Below are positions 1 to 6,926 of a DNA stretch of 10,974 bases, piece by piece. Position 1 is the stretch's first letter. Every line of letters starts with the position of its first letter. The translations under genes were made by a program, and so were the position numbers. The stretch is taken from the NCBI GenBank assembly GCA_024232355.1, contig JAAEPW010000553.1:1-10974 (forward strand). The letters are read 5' to 3'. Under the pieces are notes generated by a model. That model saw only the letters and a list, made by a program, of their open reading frames with translations, did not search any database and was not told the origin of the DNA. Source of the DNA: Chloroflexota bacterium. GTDB lineage: Bacteria; Chloroflexota; Anaerolineae; B4-G1.

Positions 1-1
1 A

Positions 2-97
2 GGGTTGGTGGTCGCTTGTGCTCCGGGAATACTGTATATACTGCTGGCGGTTGTCGCCAGTGTTTCGGGATGGTGGCTTGTGAGAAAAGACAGTTGA
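2..97 (+). CDS. C-terminal fragment of an upstream membrane protein (5' end outside window)
   Basis: Reading frame 2 is open from the window edge to a TGA at 95-97. It encodes about 31 residues with a hydrophobic, helix-like stretch (ILYILLAVVASVSGWWLV) followed by a short charged tail (RKDS). That is what a last transmembrane segment with a cytoplasmic end looks like. The competing frame over the same bases gives a Cys/Gly-rich, non-membrane peptide, so frame 2 is the more natural reading. Its stop overlaps a TTG (94-96) that is a candidate start of the next gene, which would fit translational coupling. The family cannot be named from this fragment. It could also be the membrane anchor of the downstream protein separated by a frameshift. 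Confidence 0.45.
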   Translation, partial: GLVVACAPGILYILLAVVASVSGWWLVRKDS

Positions 98-465
98 CGA
101 AAGAGTACGTCCACCCGGAGGTGGTACATGTCCACCCAGAGGTGGTACATGTCCACCAAGAGTTAAACCAGGAAATTACCGCCATCGGTGGGCATTATGC
201 TTTGTTGAAAGAGGTACGCTGGCCCTTTCGTGATCGCCATATACTCTATCTGGTAGGGTATGGTATTTTTGATACGAGCTGTTGCGGAGTTAGTGGTGTC
301 GCTTATGCTCTAGTGCCGGGGTTTATGCTAGATTGGAAGAGCGAGACAAATAAGGATGGCTTTGCTATCTCTCGCGTGGAGCCGATCCGCGACGAGGTCA
401 TCCAAAAAGAGGTGCAACGATTGGTAAAAGCGCGTGAAACGGTTCAACAAGTCAAGTTTCAGTGA
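94..465 (+). CDS. Unrecognised small protein with a VHPEVVH tandem repeat
   Basis: I do not recognise this protein. With the TTG start at 94 it has 123 residues. The frame is open back to the window edge, so ATG 70 (131 aa) or TTG 16 (149 aa) are alternatives, and none has a convincing SD. TTG 94 is preferred because it overlaps the preceding stop as TTGA and avoids coding over the hydrophobic tail of the upstream frame. Residues about 6-22 hold a tandem heptapeptide (VHPEVVH twice, then VHQE). The middle has a hydrophobic stretch with adjacent cysteines (DTSCCGVSGVAYALVPGF). The C-terminal third is charged and helix-like (RDEVIQKEVQRLVKARETVQQV). The stop lies 17 bases before the lipoprotein start, suggesting co-transcription. 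Base composition looks less GC-rich than downstream genes. Coding status is likely; function is unknown. Confidence 0.6.
   Translation: MTKEYVHPEVVHVHPEVVHVHQELNQEITAIGGHYALLKEVRWPFRDRHILYLVGYGIFDTSCCGVSGVAYALVPGFMLDWKSETNKDGFAISRVEPIRDEVIQKEVQRLVKARETVQQVKFQ
109..162 (+). repeat. 21-bp in-frame tandem repeat, about 2.5 copies
   Basis: Two near-identical 21-bp units (109-129 and 130-150) differ at one base (cccgg versus cccag) and are followed by a partial third unit (151-162). The unit is a multiple of three and encodes VHPEVVH, so copy-number change would keep the reading frame. Confidence 0.85.
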
Positions 466-470
466 GAATC

Positions 471-476
471 AGGAGG
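471..476 (+). promoter_or_regulatory. Shine-Dalgarno site fixing the lipoprotein start
   Basis: AGGAGG lies 6 bases before ATG 483. The open frame begins 21 bases earlier at GTG 462, but the SD and the signal-peptide-like MKKL start show that 483 is the real start. Confidence 0.85.
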
Positions 477-482
477 TCAAAA

Positions 483-1439
483 ATGAAAAAACTTGTTTCG
501 TTACTTTTTATTGTAGCTATCCTTATTGTTAGCCTGACTGCTTGTGGGCCAGATTCAACCCCCACTCGGGATATCCTAGAGCCATCCCCCACAGACACAG
601 AGGCCCTATTACCCACAGAGCCTCCATCACCTACAGAGCCTCCGCCACCTACAGAGACCCCACTACCTACGGAGGAACCGGCTCTCGATCCTCTACCCCC
701 TGAGCCCCAAGAGATCGAGTTCCAGGCCGAGGATGGGGAGAGCCATTTGGGCACCTACTATCCGGCGGCAGTCAATCCCGCGCCGATGATTGTGCTAATG
801 CACTGGGCCCCCGGCGATCAAAGGGATTGGACCGAGATCGCCCACTGGCTGCAAAACCGTGGGTTGGGAGGCCAGTCTCCCAACTCCGAACACGCTCCCT
901 GGCTCGACCCATCCTGGTTCCCAGAGACGTTGGAAGGGCAGTCGTTTGCGATCTTTACCTTTACCTTCCGCGGCTGTGAGGGGGGCTGCAGCACGTTTGA
1001 CCGGACGGGATGGTTGTTGGATGCGCAAGCGGCGATGGAGACGGCACAGGGGCTCGACGGCGTGGATCCGCAGCGGATCGTCGCCATCGGAGCCAGCATT
1101 GGGGCTGATGGCGCCCCCGACGGCTGTTTTTGGCTCAATACGGAGAGTGAAAATAGTTGCCTGGGCGCGTTATCCCTATCGCCGGGCAGTTATCTGTCTG
1201 TACCTTACGACGATGCCGTGGACGCTCTGGGCGCAGAACAGCCGCCAAAGCCGGATTGGTGCCTGTTTGCCGCCCAAGACGCAGACTCGGCGCGAGCTTG
1301 CCAATCGGCTTTAGGCGACCATTACCGGATGGTAGAGTATGGCGGGTCGTCACACGGTATGATGTTGATTGGACCTGATATAGAACCCAACGCACTACTT
1401 TTGATCTTGGAATTCCTCACATTGAGTTTTGGACTTTGA
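483..1439 (+). CDS. Secreted lipoprotein with alpha/beta-hydrolase (dienelactone hydrolase-like) domain
   Basis: The 318-residue product begins with a lipoprotein signal peptide: MKK, a hydrophobic core, then lipobox LTAC with Cys21, so it should be lipid-anchored outside the cytoplasmic membrane. Residues about 30-75 form a Pro/Thr/Glu-rich linker containing four PTE-x-x-x repeats. From about residue 80 an alpha/beta-hydrolase domain follows: the early strand and loop PMIVLMHWAPGDQRDW, the nucleophile elbow GASIG with Ser205, a likely acid around Asp266 (AAQDADS), and His291 in GSSHG. The order Ser-Asp-His fits the fold. The mature domain also has six further cysteines (FRGC, GGC, DGC, NSC, DWC, RAC), which could form disulfides. 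A strong SD precedes the start. The natural substrate cannot be told; an esterase or dienelactone-hydrolase-like activity is inferred from the fold alone. Confidence 0.85.
   Translation: MKKLVSLLFIVAILIVSLTACGPDSTPTRDILEPSPTDTEALLPTEPPSPTEPPPPTETPLPTEEPALDPLPPEPQEIEFQAEDGESHLGTYYPAAVNPAPMIVLMHWAPGDQRDWTEIAHWLQNRGLGGQSPNSEHAPWLDPSWFPETLEGQSFAIFTFTFRGCEGGCSTFDRTGWLLDAQAAMETAQGLDGVDPQRIVAIGASIGADGAPDGCFWLNTESENSCLGALSLSPGSYLSVPYDDAVDALGAEQPPKPDWCLFAAQDADSARACQSALGDHYRMVEYGGSSHGMMLIGPDIEPNALLLILEFLTLSFGL
612..683 (+). repeat. 18-bp in-frame tandem repeat coding the PTE linker
   Basis: Four degenerate 18-bp units encode PTEPPS, PTEPPP, PTETPL and PTEEPA. They form the linker between the lipobox and the hydrolase domain. 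The copies diverge towards the 3' end. Confidence 0.8.
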
Positions 1440-1457
1440 TCAGTCATTATTGGATTT

Positions 1458-1477
1458 GTCGGGTAAGATAGCCCGAC
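1458..1477. other. Small inverted repeat between lipoprotein gene and fadD
   Basis: GTCGGG (1458-1463) pairs perfectly with CCCGAC (1472-1477) across an 8-base loop. No T-run follows, so it is not a convincing intrinsic terminator. It could be a weak attenuator or chance. The rest of the 67-base gap holds only the fadD SD. Confidence 0.35.
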
Positions 1478-1491
1478 TCGCAAGCAAAAGG

Positions 1492-1498
1492 AAGGAGA
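1492..1498 (+). promoter_or_regulatory. Shine-Dalgarno site fixing the fadD start
   Basis: AAGGAGA lies 8 bases before ATG 1507. The frame is open from ATG 1429, but that start would overlap the lipoprotein gene and add 26 residues unlike the family N terminus. Confidence 0.8.
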
Positions 1499-1506
1499 AT
1501 CACATT

Positions 1507-3222
1507 ATGGAAAAGCCTTGGTTGAAACACTATGATGAAGGTGTGCCGCCGACGATAGATTATCCCCAGATTCCGTTGGATCAATTTTTGACAGACTCGG
1601 CAGCCAAGCATCCGAACCACGACGCCATCATCTTTGGCGCGGCGGTCGGTTCGCGCGTGATGGATGCCTCAATCACCTACGGGCAACTTGACGACATGGT
1701 GAATCGCTTTGCGGCGAGCCTGCAACAAAAGGGCGTCAAGAAAGGTGATCGGGTGGCCATCATGCTGCCAAATTGTCCACAGTTTGTCATCGCGGCCTAC
1801 GCCACCTGGCGCATCGGCGGCATCGTCGTTTGCTGCAACCCGCTATACATGCCCCGCGAGATCGAGCATCTGCTCAACGACTCTGGTACAGAGACGATCG
1901 TCGTGATGAGCAGCCTGTACGAGCGGGTCAAGTCTGTCCGTGCTGAGACCTCCCTCAAGCGCGCGATCGTCACCAACATCAAAGAGTACTTTCCCGGTTT
2001 GCTCAAATTCTTGTTTACGCTTGGCAAGGAAAAAAAGGAGGGGCACAAGGTAGATATCTCTGACGATGAGGACACCTACTGGTTTCAGGATTGCATCGGG
2101 GGCGCGTCGAACAAACCCACACCGGTAGAGGTCACGCATGAGGAGGTTGCTACGCTGATCTATACCGGCGGCACTACAGGTGTCCCCAAGGGTGCACAAC
2201 TTACCCACCATAACTTGGTCTCTAATGCCACTATCCTCAACGTCTGGTCAAAGAGCAGGGAGGCCAAAGACGTGATGATCGCCGTGATGCCCTATTTCCA
2301 CGTCTATGGCCTGACGGTGGGGATGAATACTTGCATTGCCAATGCACTTACCAGCGTTCAGATCCCCAACCCGCGTGATATGGTACACGTGCTCAAATCG
2401 ATCGAAAAGCACCGCGTCACGTACTATCCCGGTGTCCCGACCATGTTCGTTGGCTTTAACAACTTTCCGACGAGGGATCAGTACGACTTGACGTCGCTGC
2501 GCTTTGCGGCGAGCGCGGCCGCGCCACTGGCCCCAGAGACGCAGAAAAAATTCGAGGCCATCACCGGCGGCAAGATGGTCGAGGCCTACGGTCTGACCGA
2601 GACCAGCCCAGCGGCGTGCATGGATCCCATTGACCACGCGCGCGCGCGCTCCATTGGCGTGCCTGTGCCGGACACTGATCTCAAGATCGTGGACCCCGAT
2701 ACCGGCACGAAAGAGATGCCCGTGGGAGATATCGGCGAGATCATCATCAAAGGCCCGCAGGTGATGAAAGGCTATTACAAGATGCCCACCGAGACGGCTA
2801 ACATACTGCGCACCGGCCCTGATGGTCAGCCTGACTGGTTCTATTCGGGTGACATTGGCTATATGGACGAGGACGGTTACTTTCACATCACCGATCGCAA
2901 AAAAGACATGATCATCGCGGGCGGCTACAATATTTACCCCGCTGACGTCGAAGCGGTGCTGTTCGAGCACCCCGCTGTGAAGGAAGCGGCTGTGGTTGGT
3001 GTGCGGGACGAACGCCGGGGCGAGTCGGTGAAAGCCTTTATCGTTCTCAAGGAGGGGCAGACTGCCACCGAAGAGGAGATCATTGCCTTTTCGCGGGAGC
3101 GGCTGGCCGTCTACAAAGCACCGCGCATCATCGAGTTTCGCGACGATTTGCCCAAGTCTATCATTGGCAAGGTGCTGCGTCGCACACTGCGTGAAGAGGA
3201 GGCCAAGCGCGCAGTGAAGTAG
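1507..3222 (+). CDS. fadD: Long-chain fatty-acid--CoA ligase (FadD/LcfA-like)
   Basis: This cytoplasmic or membrane-associated ANL-superfamily enzyme would activate a fatty or other carboxylic acid to acyl-AMP and then acyl-CoA. The 571-residue length and the N terminus (MEKPWLKHYDEGVP) match bacterial LcfA/FadD proteins. Visible motifs are the ATP-binding loop YTGGTTGVPKG (from residue 219), the AYGLTET motif (360-366), YSGDIG (446-451) with the adenosine-ribose Asp449, the hinge DRKKD (463-467) followed by AGGYNIYP, and the C-terminal LPKSIIGKVLRR with the expected catalytic Lys555. All key residues are present, so it should be active. It precedes the flavoprotein/reductase operon by 80 bases containing a large inverted repeat, so it may be its own unit. 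Exact chain length or substrate is not readable; an aryl or branched acid is possible. Confidence 0.92.
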   Translation: MEKPWLKHYDEGVPPTIDYPQIPLDQFLTDSAAKHPNHDAIIFGAAVGSRVMDASITYGQLDDMVNRFAASLQQKGVKKGDRVAIMLPNCPQFVIAAYATWRIGGIVVCCNPLYMPREIEHLLNDSGTETIVVMSSLYERVKSVRAETSLKRAIVTNIKEYFPGLLKFLFTLGKEKKEGHKVDISDDEDTYWFQDCIGGASNKPTPVEVTHEEVATLIYTGGTTGVPKGAQLTHHNLVSNATILNVWSKSREAKDVMIAVMPYFHVYGLTVGMNTCIANALTSVQIPNPRDMVHVLKSIEKHRVTYYPGVPTMFVGFNNFPTRDQYDLTSLRFAASAAAPLAPETQKKFEAITGGKMVEAYGLTETSPAACMDPIDHARARSIGVPVPDTDLKIVDPDTGTKEMPVGDIGEIIIKGPQVMKGYYKMPTETANILRTGPDGQPDWFYSGDIGYMDEDGYFHITDRKKDMIIAGGYNIYPADVEAVLFEHPAVKEAAVVGVRDERRGESVKAFIVLKEGQTATEEEIIAFSRERLAVYKAPRIIEFRDDLPKSIIGKVLRRTLREEEAKRAVK

Positions 3223-3279
3223 GACACAGATTGACATGGATGCACGCAGAGTTTTTCTGATCTGCGTGCATCTGCGTCC
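3222..3279. repeat. Large inverted repeat of dispersed intergenic type
   Basis: Perfect 12-bp arms GATGCACGCAGA (3239-3250) and TCTGCGTGCATC (3261-3272) flank a 10-base T-rich loop. Outer GGAC (3222-3225) and GTCC (3276-3279) continue the symmetry with an asymmetric interior. The left end overlaps the last base of the fadD stop codon. The composition (ACACAGATTGACA... TCTGCGTCC) resembles short repeats I recall as scattered between genes in Chloroflexota genomes; that is memory, not a search. It could act as a bidirectional RNA hairpin and limit read-through from fadD, although the T-run lies in the loop and not after the stem. Confidence 0.75.
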
Positions 3280-3302
3280 CGAAAAAGGATAGGAGAAAAC
3301 TT

Positions 3303-4847
3303 GTGACAACGAAATACGATGCCATTGTCATCGGCGCGGGGTTGGGGGGACTCTCTGCGGCGACGATGCTGGCCCGCAATGACTTGCACGTGCTGCTCTT
3401 GGAACGGCACAACGTCCCCGGTGGCTATGCCACCAGCTTTGTCCGTGGGCGCTACGAATTCGAGATCGCCCTGCACGAACTGTCGGGGGTTGGTCCTCCC
3501 GAGCGACGTGGGGCCGTGTATCGTTATCTGGAATACCTGGGTATGGTCGACAAGGTAGAGTTTCTGCACGTGTCCAATCTCTATCGCTCTGTTTTTCCTG
3601 ATCTGGATGTCACTTTTCCGGTAGGGCGTGAGGCTTTTGAGGCCAAGCTGGTTGAGACGTTTCCCCATGAGGCCAGAGGTATTCACCGTTTTATGGATCG
3701 CGTTTTTAAATTTGGCCGTGACTTTTCCCGAATCACCCGGCGAGGTGGCAAGGTCAACCCAGCCATTGTACCATTTCGCTTTCCGCACTTTTTTCGCTAC
3801 CTGCCCACCACCTGGGGGCACGTGCTGAACCGTGACGTTAAAGACCCGCGCGCGCGGGCAGTGATTTCGCAGTATTGGGGCTATGTGGGTCTGCCGCCAT
3901 CCAAGATTTCGTTTATGTTTTTTGCCAGCACGCTGGCTGCGTACGTCAGGCGAGGGGCTGCCTTTCCCAAGGGGCGGTCTCAAGCGCTCTCTAACGCTTT
4001 CCTGACGACCATCGAGGAATTAGGAGGCGAGGCGCGGATGAATTGCGGCGTCCAACAGATCACCATGTCCAACGGGCGCGTCACCGGAGTGATCACCGAT
4101 CAAGACGAGGAGATCGCCGCTGACTGGATCGTCTCCAACGCCGATCCCATTGCCACTTGTCGAAACTTGATCGGCAGCGACCGTGTACCTGATCGTTTCT
4201 TTGCCAAACTTCAATCCAGCGGGGTGGCTCCTTCTACCATCAACGTCTATCTGGGTGTGGCCCGGTCACCGGAGGAACTGGGCCTCACTGAGCACGAGAT
4301 TTTCCTCAATCAAGATTACGACTTGGATCGGCATTACGAAAGTATGAGACCCTCTTCACTTGTTTCCCCATCAGGGGAAACAGAGGTCCCGGCGATAGCC
4401 GTTACCTGTTACAACGCCGTCTACCCCGACATCTCGCCGCCGGGCACGTCCATCGTCGTGCTAACGGCACTAATGTACGGGGAACCTTGGTACGATGTGC
4501 CGCCAGCCGAATACGTGGCGGTCAAGAACCGCATTGCCGATGGTATGATCCAGATGGCTGAAAAGATCGCGCCAGGCTTGCGAGAATACACCGAGGTGGT
4601 GGAGGTTTCCACACCGGTCACCAATATGCGGTACGCGAACACGATGGGTGGCAGCATCTATGGCTTTAACCAGCCGCCCCGCGACAACATGGTCTGGCGG
4701 ATGGGACATCGGGGGCCGTTGGACGGCCTGTACTTTGCCGGTGCGTGGACGCAGCCGGGCGGTGGCTTTGAACCATCGATGATGTCTGGGCAGATGGCCG
4801 GAGCCGCGATCGTGCGCAAGATCAAAAAGATGAAAGAGGAGGTCTAA
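3303..4847 (+). CDS. FAD-dependent oxidoreductase, phytoene desaturase/retinol saturase (CrtI/CrtISO)-like
   Basis: The 514-residue protein has the family N-terminal dinucleotide-binding fold: VIGAGLGGLSAA with the GxGxxG at residues 11-16, Glu34 for the FAD ribose, and the NVPGGYATSF segment after it. The C terminus has the second family signature, GLYFAGAWTQPGGGFEPSMMSGQMAG (from 475). Both ends and the usual length of about 500 are intact. Family members desaturate, isomerise or saturate polyenes and other lipophilic chains; the substrate here is unknown. No other carotenoid gene is in the window, so a carotenoid role is not assumed. The start is GTG 3303, preceded by AGGAG at 3291-3295 with 7-base spacing. 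The stop is only 6 bases before the [2Fe-2S] reductase start, implying co-translation and a likely electron-transfer partnership. Confidence 0.82.
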   Translation: MTTKYDAIVIGAGLGGLSAATMLARNDLHVLLLERHNVPGGYATSFVRGRYEFEIALHELSGVGPPERRGAVYRYLEYLGMVDKVEFLHVSNLYRSVFPDLDVTFPVGREAFEAKLVETFPHEARGIHRFMDRVFKFGRDFSRITRRGGKVNPAIVPFRFPHFFRYLPTTWGHVLNRDVKDPRARAVISQYWGYVGLPPSKISFMFFASTLAAYVRRGAAFPKGRSQALSNAFLTTIEELGGEARMNCGVQQITMSNGRVTGVITDQDEEIAADWIVSNADPIATCRNLIGSDRVPDRFFAKLQSSGVAPSTINVYLGVARSPEELGLTEHEIFLNQDYDLDRHYESMRPSSLVSPSGETEVPAIAVTCYNAVYPDISPPGTSIVVLTALMYGEPWYDVPPAEYVAVKNRIADGMIQMAEKIAPGLREYTEVVEVSTPVTNMRYANTMGGSIYGFNQPPRDNMVWRMGHRGPLDGLYFAGAWTQPGGGFEPSMMSGQMAGAAIVRKIKKMKEEV

Positions 4848-4853
4848 GCGACG

Positions 4854-6032
4854 ATGGAACTAGTTAACTGGTTACAAGACGTTCGCGAGCACCTGCGCGT
4901 TTCGCAGCGACGCAAGTCGCTCCGCCAGCCGGACCAGGGCTTTGATTACACCAATGACAAATACCAGGATGTCGTTCACCGCGTTGTCTCTGCCATCCAC
5001 CCCAAACGGATGCAATTGCGCGTGACCGAGATCATACAAGAAACCCCTTCGACCAAGACCTTTCGCTGCCAGCGCACCGACGGCCCACTGCCGCCGTTCC
5101 GGCCCGGTCAGTACGTCAACGTCTTTGTGGACGTGGATGGTGTGCTGACCAGTCGACCTTACAGCATCGCCTCCGCGCCGGGCGGGGATATGCTGGACCT
5201 GACTGTGAGGGACAAGCCCGGCGGTTTCGTCGCGCCGTATTTGCTCCACGAGGTACAGGTCGGCGACGAGTTGGAGAGCACCGGCCCCGAAGGCAGCTTT
5301 TACCACGAAGCGCTCATTGATGGTGATGAATTGGTCTTTTTTGCTGGAGGAAGCGGCATCACTCCGTTTATGAGCATTGTTCGAGATGCCTTTGGCAGCG
5401 GCGCGGAGACCTCGCCCCTACGCATTCACCTTCTCTATGGCAGTCGCGTGCCAGAAGACGTTATCTATAGCGACGAGTTGGCTGAACTGGCCGCCAGTCA
5501 TTCAAATTTTAATTACTCGCTCGTCATATCTGAACCGCCACCGGGCTTTGATGGCCTTGCTGGTTTCCTCGACGCTGACCTGATCAAAAAGCGAGTCGGT
5601 GATGTAACGGGCAAGACGTTTTATATCTGTGGCCCTAACGTGATGTACGACTTTTGTTCGGCTGCCCTGGAGCAATTGGGCGTGCCCTCGTACAAGATCA
5701 AACGAGAACTCTATGGCCCGCCTGACGACGTGACGAAAGAACCCGGCTGGCCGAAGGGGGTGTCGGGCGACACAATGTTCGATGTGGAGGTCGTGGGGTA
5801 CAAGACGGTCCGAGCCCCGGCAGGCGAGCCGCTTATGAACACCTTGGAGCGATACGGTATCGTCGTTCCCGCCATCTGCCGCTCCGGAGAGTGTAGCGCG
5901 TGCCGTACCCGACTTCTCTCCGGTCAGGTCTTTCAGCCAGCCCACACCGGCCTGCGCGAGTCGGACCGTGAGCACGGTTACATCCACGCCTGTGTGAGTT
6001 ATCCGCTGGGGGATTTACGGATTCGTTTATGA
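4854..6032 (+). CDS. PaaE-like oxidoreductase: FAD domain, NAD(P)H domain, C-terminal [2Fe-2S] ferredoxin
   Basis: This 392-residue soluble reductase would pass electrons from NAD(P)H through FAD to a plant-type [2Fe-2S] cluster and on to a partner. An N-terminal extension of about 50 charged residues precedes the ferredoxin-reductase fold. RPYS (101-104) binds FAD; AGGSGITPFMS (from 164) and CGPNVMYDF (from 259) form the NAD(P) domain. The C-terminal ferredoxin has Cys342-x4-Cys347-x2-Cys350 and Cys380, 29 residues later, the canonical plant-type spacing. All ligands are present. An AGGAGG-type SD (4837-4842) sits rather far (11 bases) from ATG 4854. The same domain order occurs in phenylacetyl-CoA epoxidase reductase PaaE and in NADH:cytochrome-type reductases. 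No PaaABC oxygenase is visible here, so the adjacent FAD oxidoreductase is the best candidate partner (inference). Confidence 0.88.
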   Translation: MELVNWLQDVREHLRVSQRRKSLRQPDQGFDYTNDKYQDVVHRVVSAIHPKRMQLRVTEIIQETPSTKTFRCQRTDGPLPPFRPGQYVNVFVDVDGVLTSRPYSIASAPGGDMLDLTVRDKPGGFVAPYLLHEVQVGDELESTGPEGSFYHEALIDGDELVFFAGGSGITPFMSIVRDAFGSGAETSPLRIHLLYGSRVPEDVIYSDELAELAASHSNFNYSLVISEPPPGFDGLAGFLDADLIKKRVGDVTGKTFYICGPNVMYDFCSAALEQLGVPSYKIKRELYGPPDDVTKEPGWPKGVSGDTMFDVEVVGYKTVRAPAGEPLMNTLERYGIVVPAICRSGECSACRTRLLSGQVFQPAHTGLRESDREHGYIHACVSYPLGDLRIRL

Positions 6033-6898
6033 ATTCGTCGCGTCTCCCTTCTTACCTGGCACTTGGCGTGGGCATCGTGTGCCTGGGTTTTTCGGGTATC
6101 TTTGTGCGTTGGGCAAATGCGCCGGGACCTGTGGCATCTTTCTATCGTATGGTGGTCTCGGTCGTTCTGCTCGCCTGGCCGTTCTACCGACGGGTCAAAA
6201 ATGGGAAGGGGTTGCCTCGGAGAGGTCTCCAGATTGCCATACTCGGTGGACTGTTCTTTGCGGCTGACCTGGCCTTTTGGGCGTCTGGCGTCGTTCTGAG
6301 TGGGGCAACCAACCCCACGTTGCTAGCCAACACCGCACCGCTGTGGGTCGGGTTGGGGGCGCTCTGGTTTTTCCGCGAACGGCTCAGTGGGATGTTCTGG
6401 GCAGGTCTCTTGCTGGCGATGGCGGGTGCAGTCATCATCCTAGGCCTCGACAGCCTGCGGGATATATCGTTTGGACTGGGCTCGGTGCTTGGCTTGCTCT
6501 CTGGCATCTTTTACGGCGGTTACTATCTGATCACTCAGCGCGGGCGGGAAACCCTCGACTCGCTCACCTACTTTTGGCCCGCTGCCGTGAGTTCGGCTTG
6601 CGCGTTGCTTATTCTAAATCTGGTGCTTGCTCACCCCCTCACCGGCTATCCTGTCTCCACCTACTTGAACTTTTTTGCGCTGGGCCTGATTCCCCAGGTC
6701 ATCGGTTATCTGGCCATTAACTATGCCCTCGGCCACCTGCCCGCCTCCATCGTCGCGCCGACAATGTTGGGCCAGCCGATCGTGACGGCTATTCTGGCCG
6801 GGCCGCTGCTAGGCGAGGCTCTGTCTCTGTGGCAGATCCTGGGCGGCATCGCTGTGCTCGTCGGCGTGTACGTGGTGCATCGTAGTCGACGTGCGTGA
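6029..6898 (+). CDS. EamA-family (DMT superfamily) transporter
   Basis: The 289-residue protein is almost entirely hydrophobic, with about ten membrane segments arranged as two EamA repeats (roughly residues 7-139 and 148-285). Family-like features include FSGIFVRWANAPGP and ASFYR in the first repeat, GATNPTLLANTAPLWVGL, and near the end LPASIVAPTMLGQPIVTAILAGPLLGE, which mirrors the end of the first repeat. Members export or import small metabolites such as amino acids, sugars or drugs; the substrate cannot be told. Its ATG overlaps the reductase stop as ATGA, and there is no close SD, so translation probably depends on re-initiation from the upstream gene. Being inside the operon suggests it moves a substrate or product of the pathway. 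Confidence 0.88.
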   Translation: MNSSRLPSYLALGVGIVCLGFSGIFVRWANAPGPVASFYRMVVSVVLLAWPFYRRVKNGKGLPRRGLQIAILGGLFFAADLAFWASGVVLSGATNPTLLANTAPLWVGLGALWFFRERLSGMFWAGLLLAMAGAVIILGLDSLRDISFGLGSVLGLLSGIFYGGYYLITQRGRETLDSLTYFWPAAVSSACALLILNLVLAHPLTGYPVSTYLNFFALGLIPQVIGYLAINYALGHLPASIVAPTMLGQPIVTAILAGPLLGEALSLWQILGGIAVLVGVYVVHRSRRA

Positions 6899-6910
6899 AC
6901 ATCACACAAC

Positions 6911-6917
6911 GAGGAGG
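6911..6917 (+). promoter_or_regulatory. Shine-Dalgarno site fixing the FMN-enzyme start
   Basis: GAGGAGG lies 9 bases before ATG 6927. The open frame begins at GTG 6891 inside the transporter gene, but the SD and the family-like N terminus MLKTRITELFGIEYPI mark 6927 as the start. Confidence 0.8.
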
Positions 6918-6926
6918 AATCTAATT

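Noticed and set aside
109..162. Possible CRISPR-like direct repeats
   Set aside because: Units are directly adjacent with no spacers and are in frame within a coding region.
452..754. Antisense Gly/Ser/Val-rich frame that looks like a repeat protein
   Set aside because: It is the complement of the PTE-linker repeat in the lipoprotein gene; low complexity is inherited from that repeat.
2635..2650. Alternating CG run that could form Z-DNA
   Set aside because: It encodes an Ala-Arg stretch in fadD and is explained by codon choice in a GC-rich gene.
2248..3309. Antisense open frame of 353 codons over fadD
   Set aside because: It mirrors a strongly supported fadD gene in a GC-biased region, and the translation lacks any recognisable motif.
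3111..3983. Antisense open frame of 290 codons across fadD end and the flavoprotein
   Set aside because: It spans an intergenic repeat and two well-supported sense genes, with no family features.
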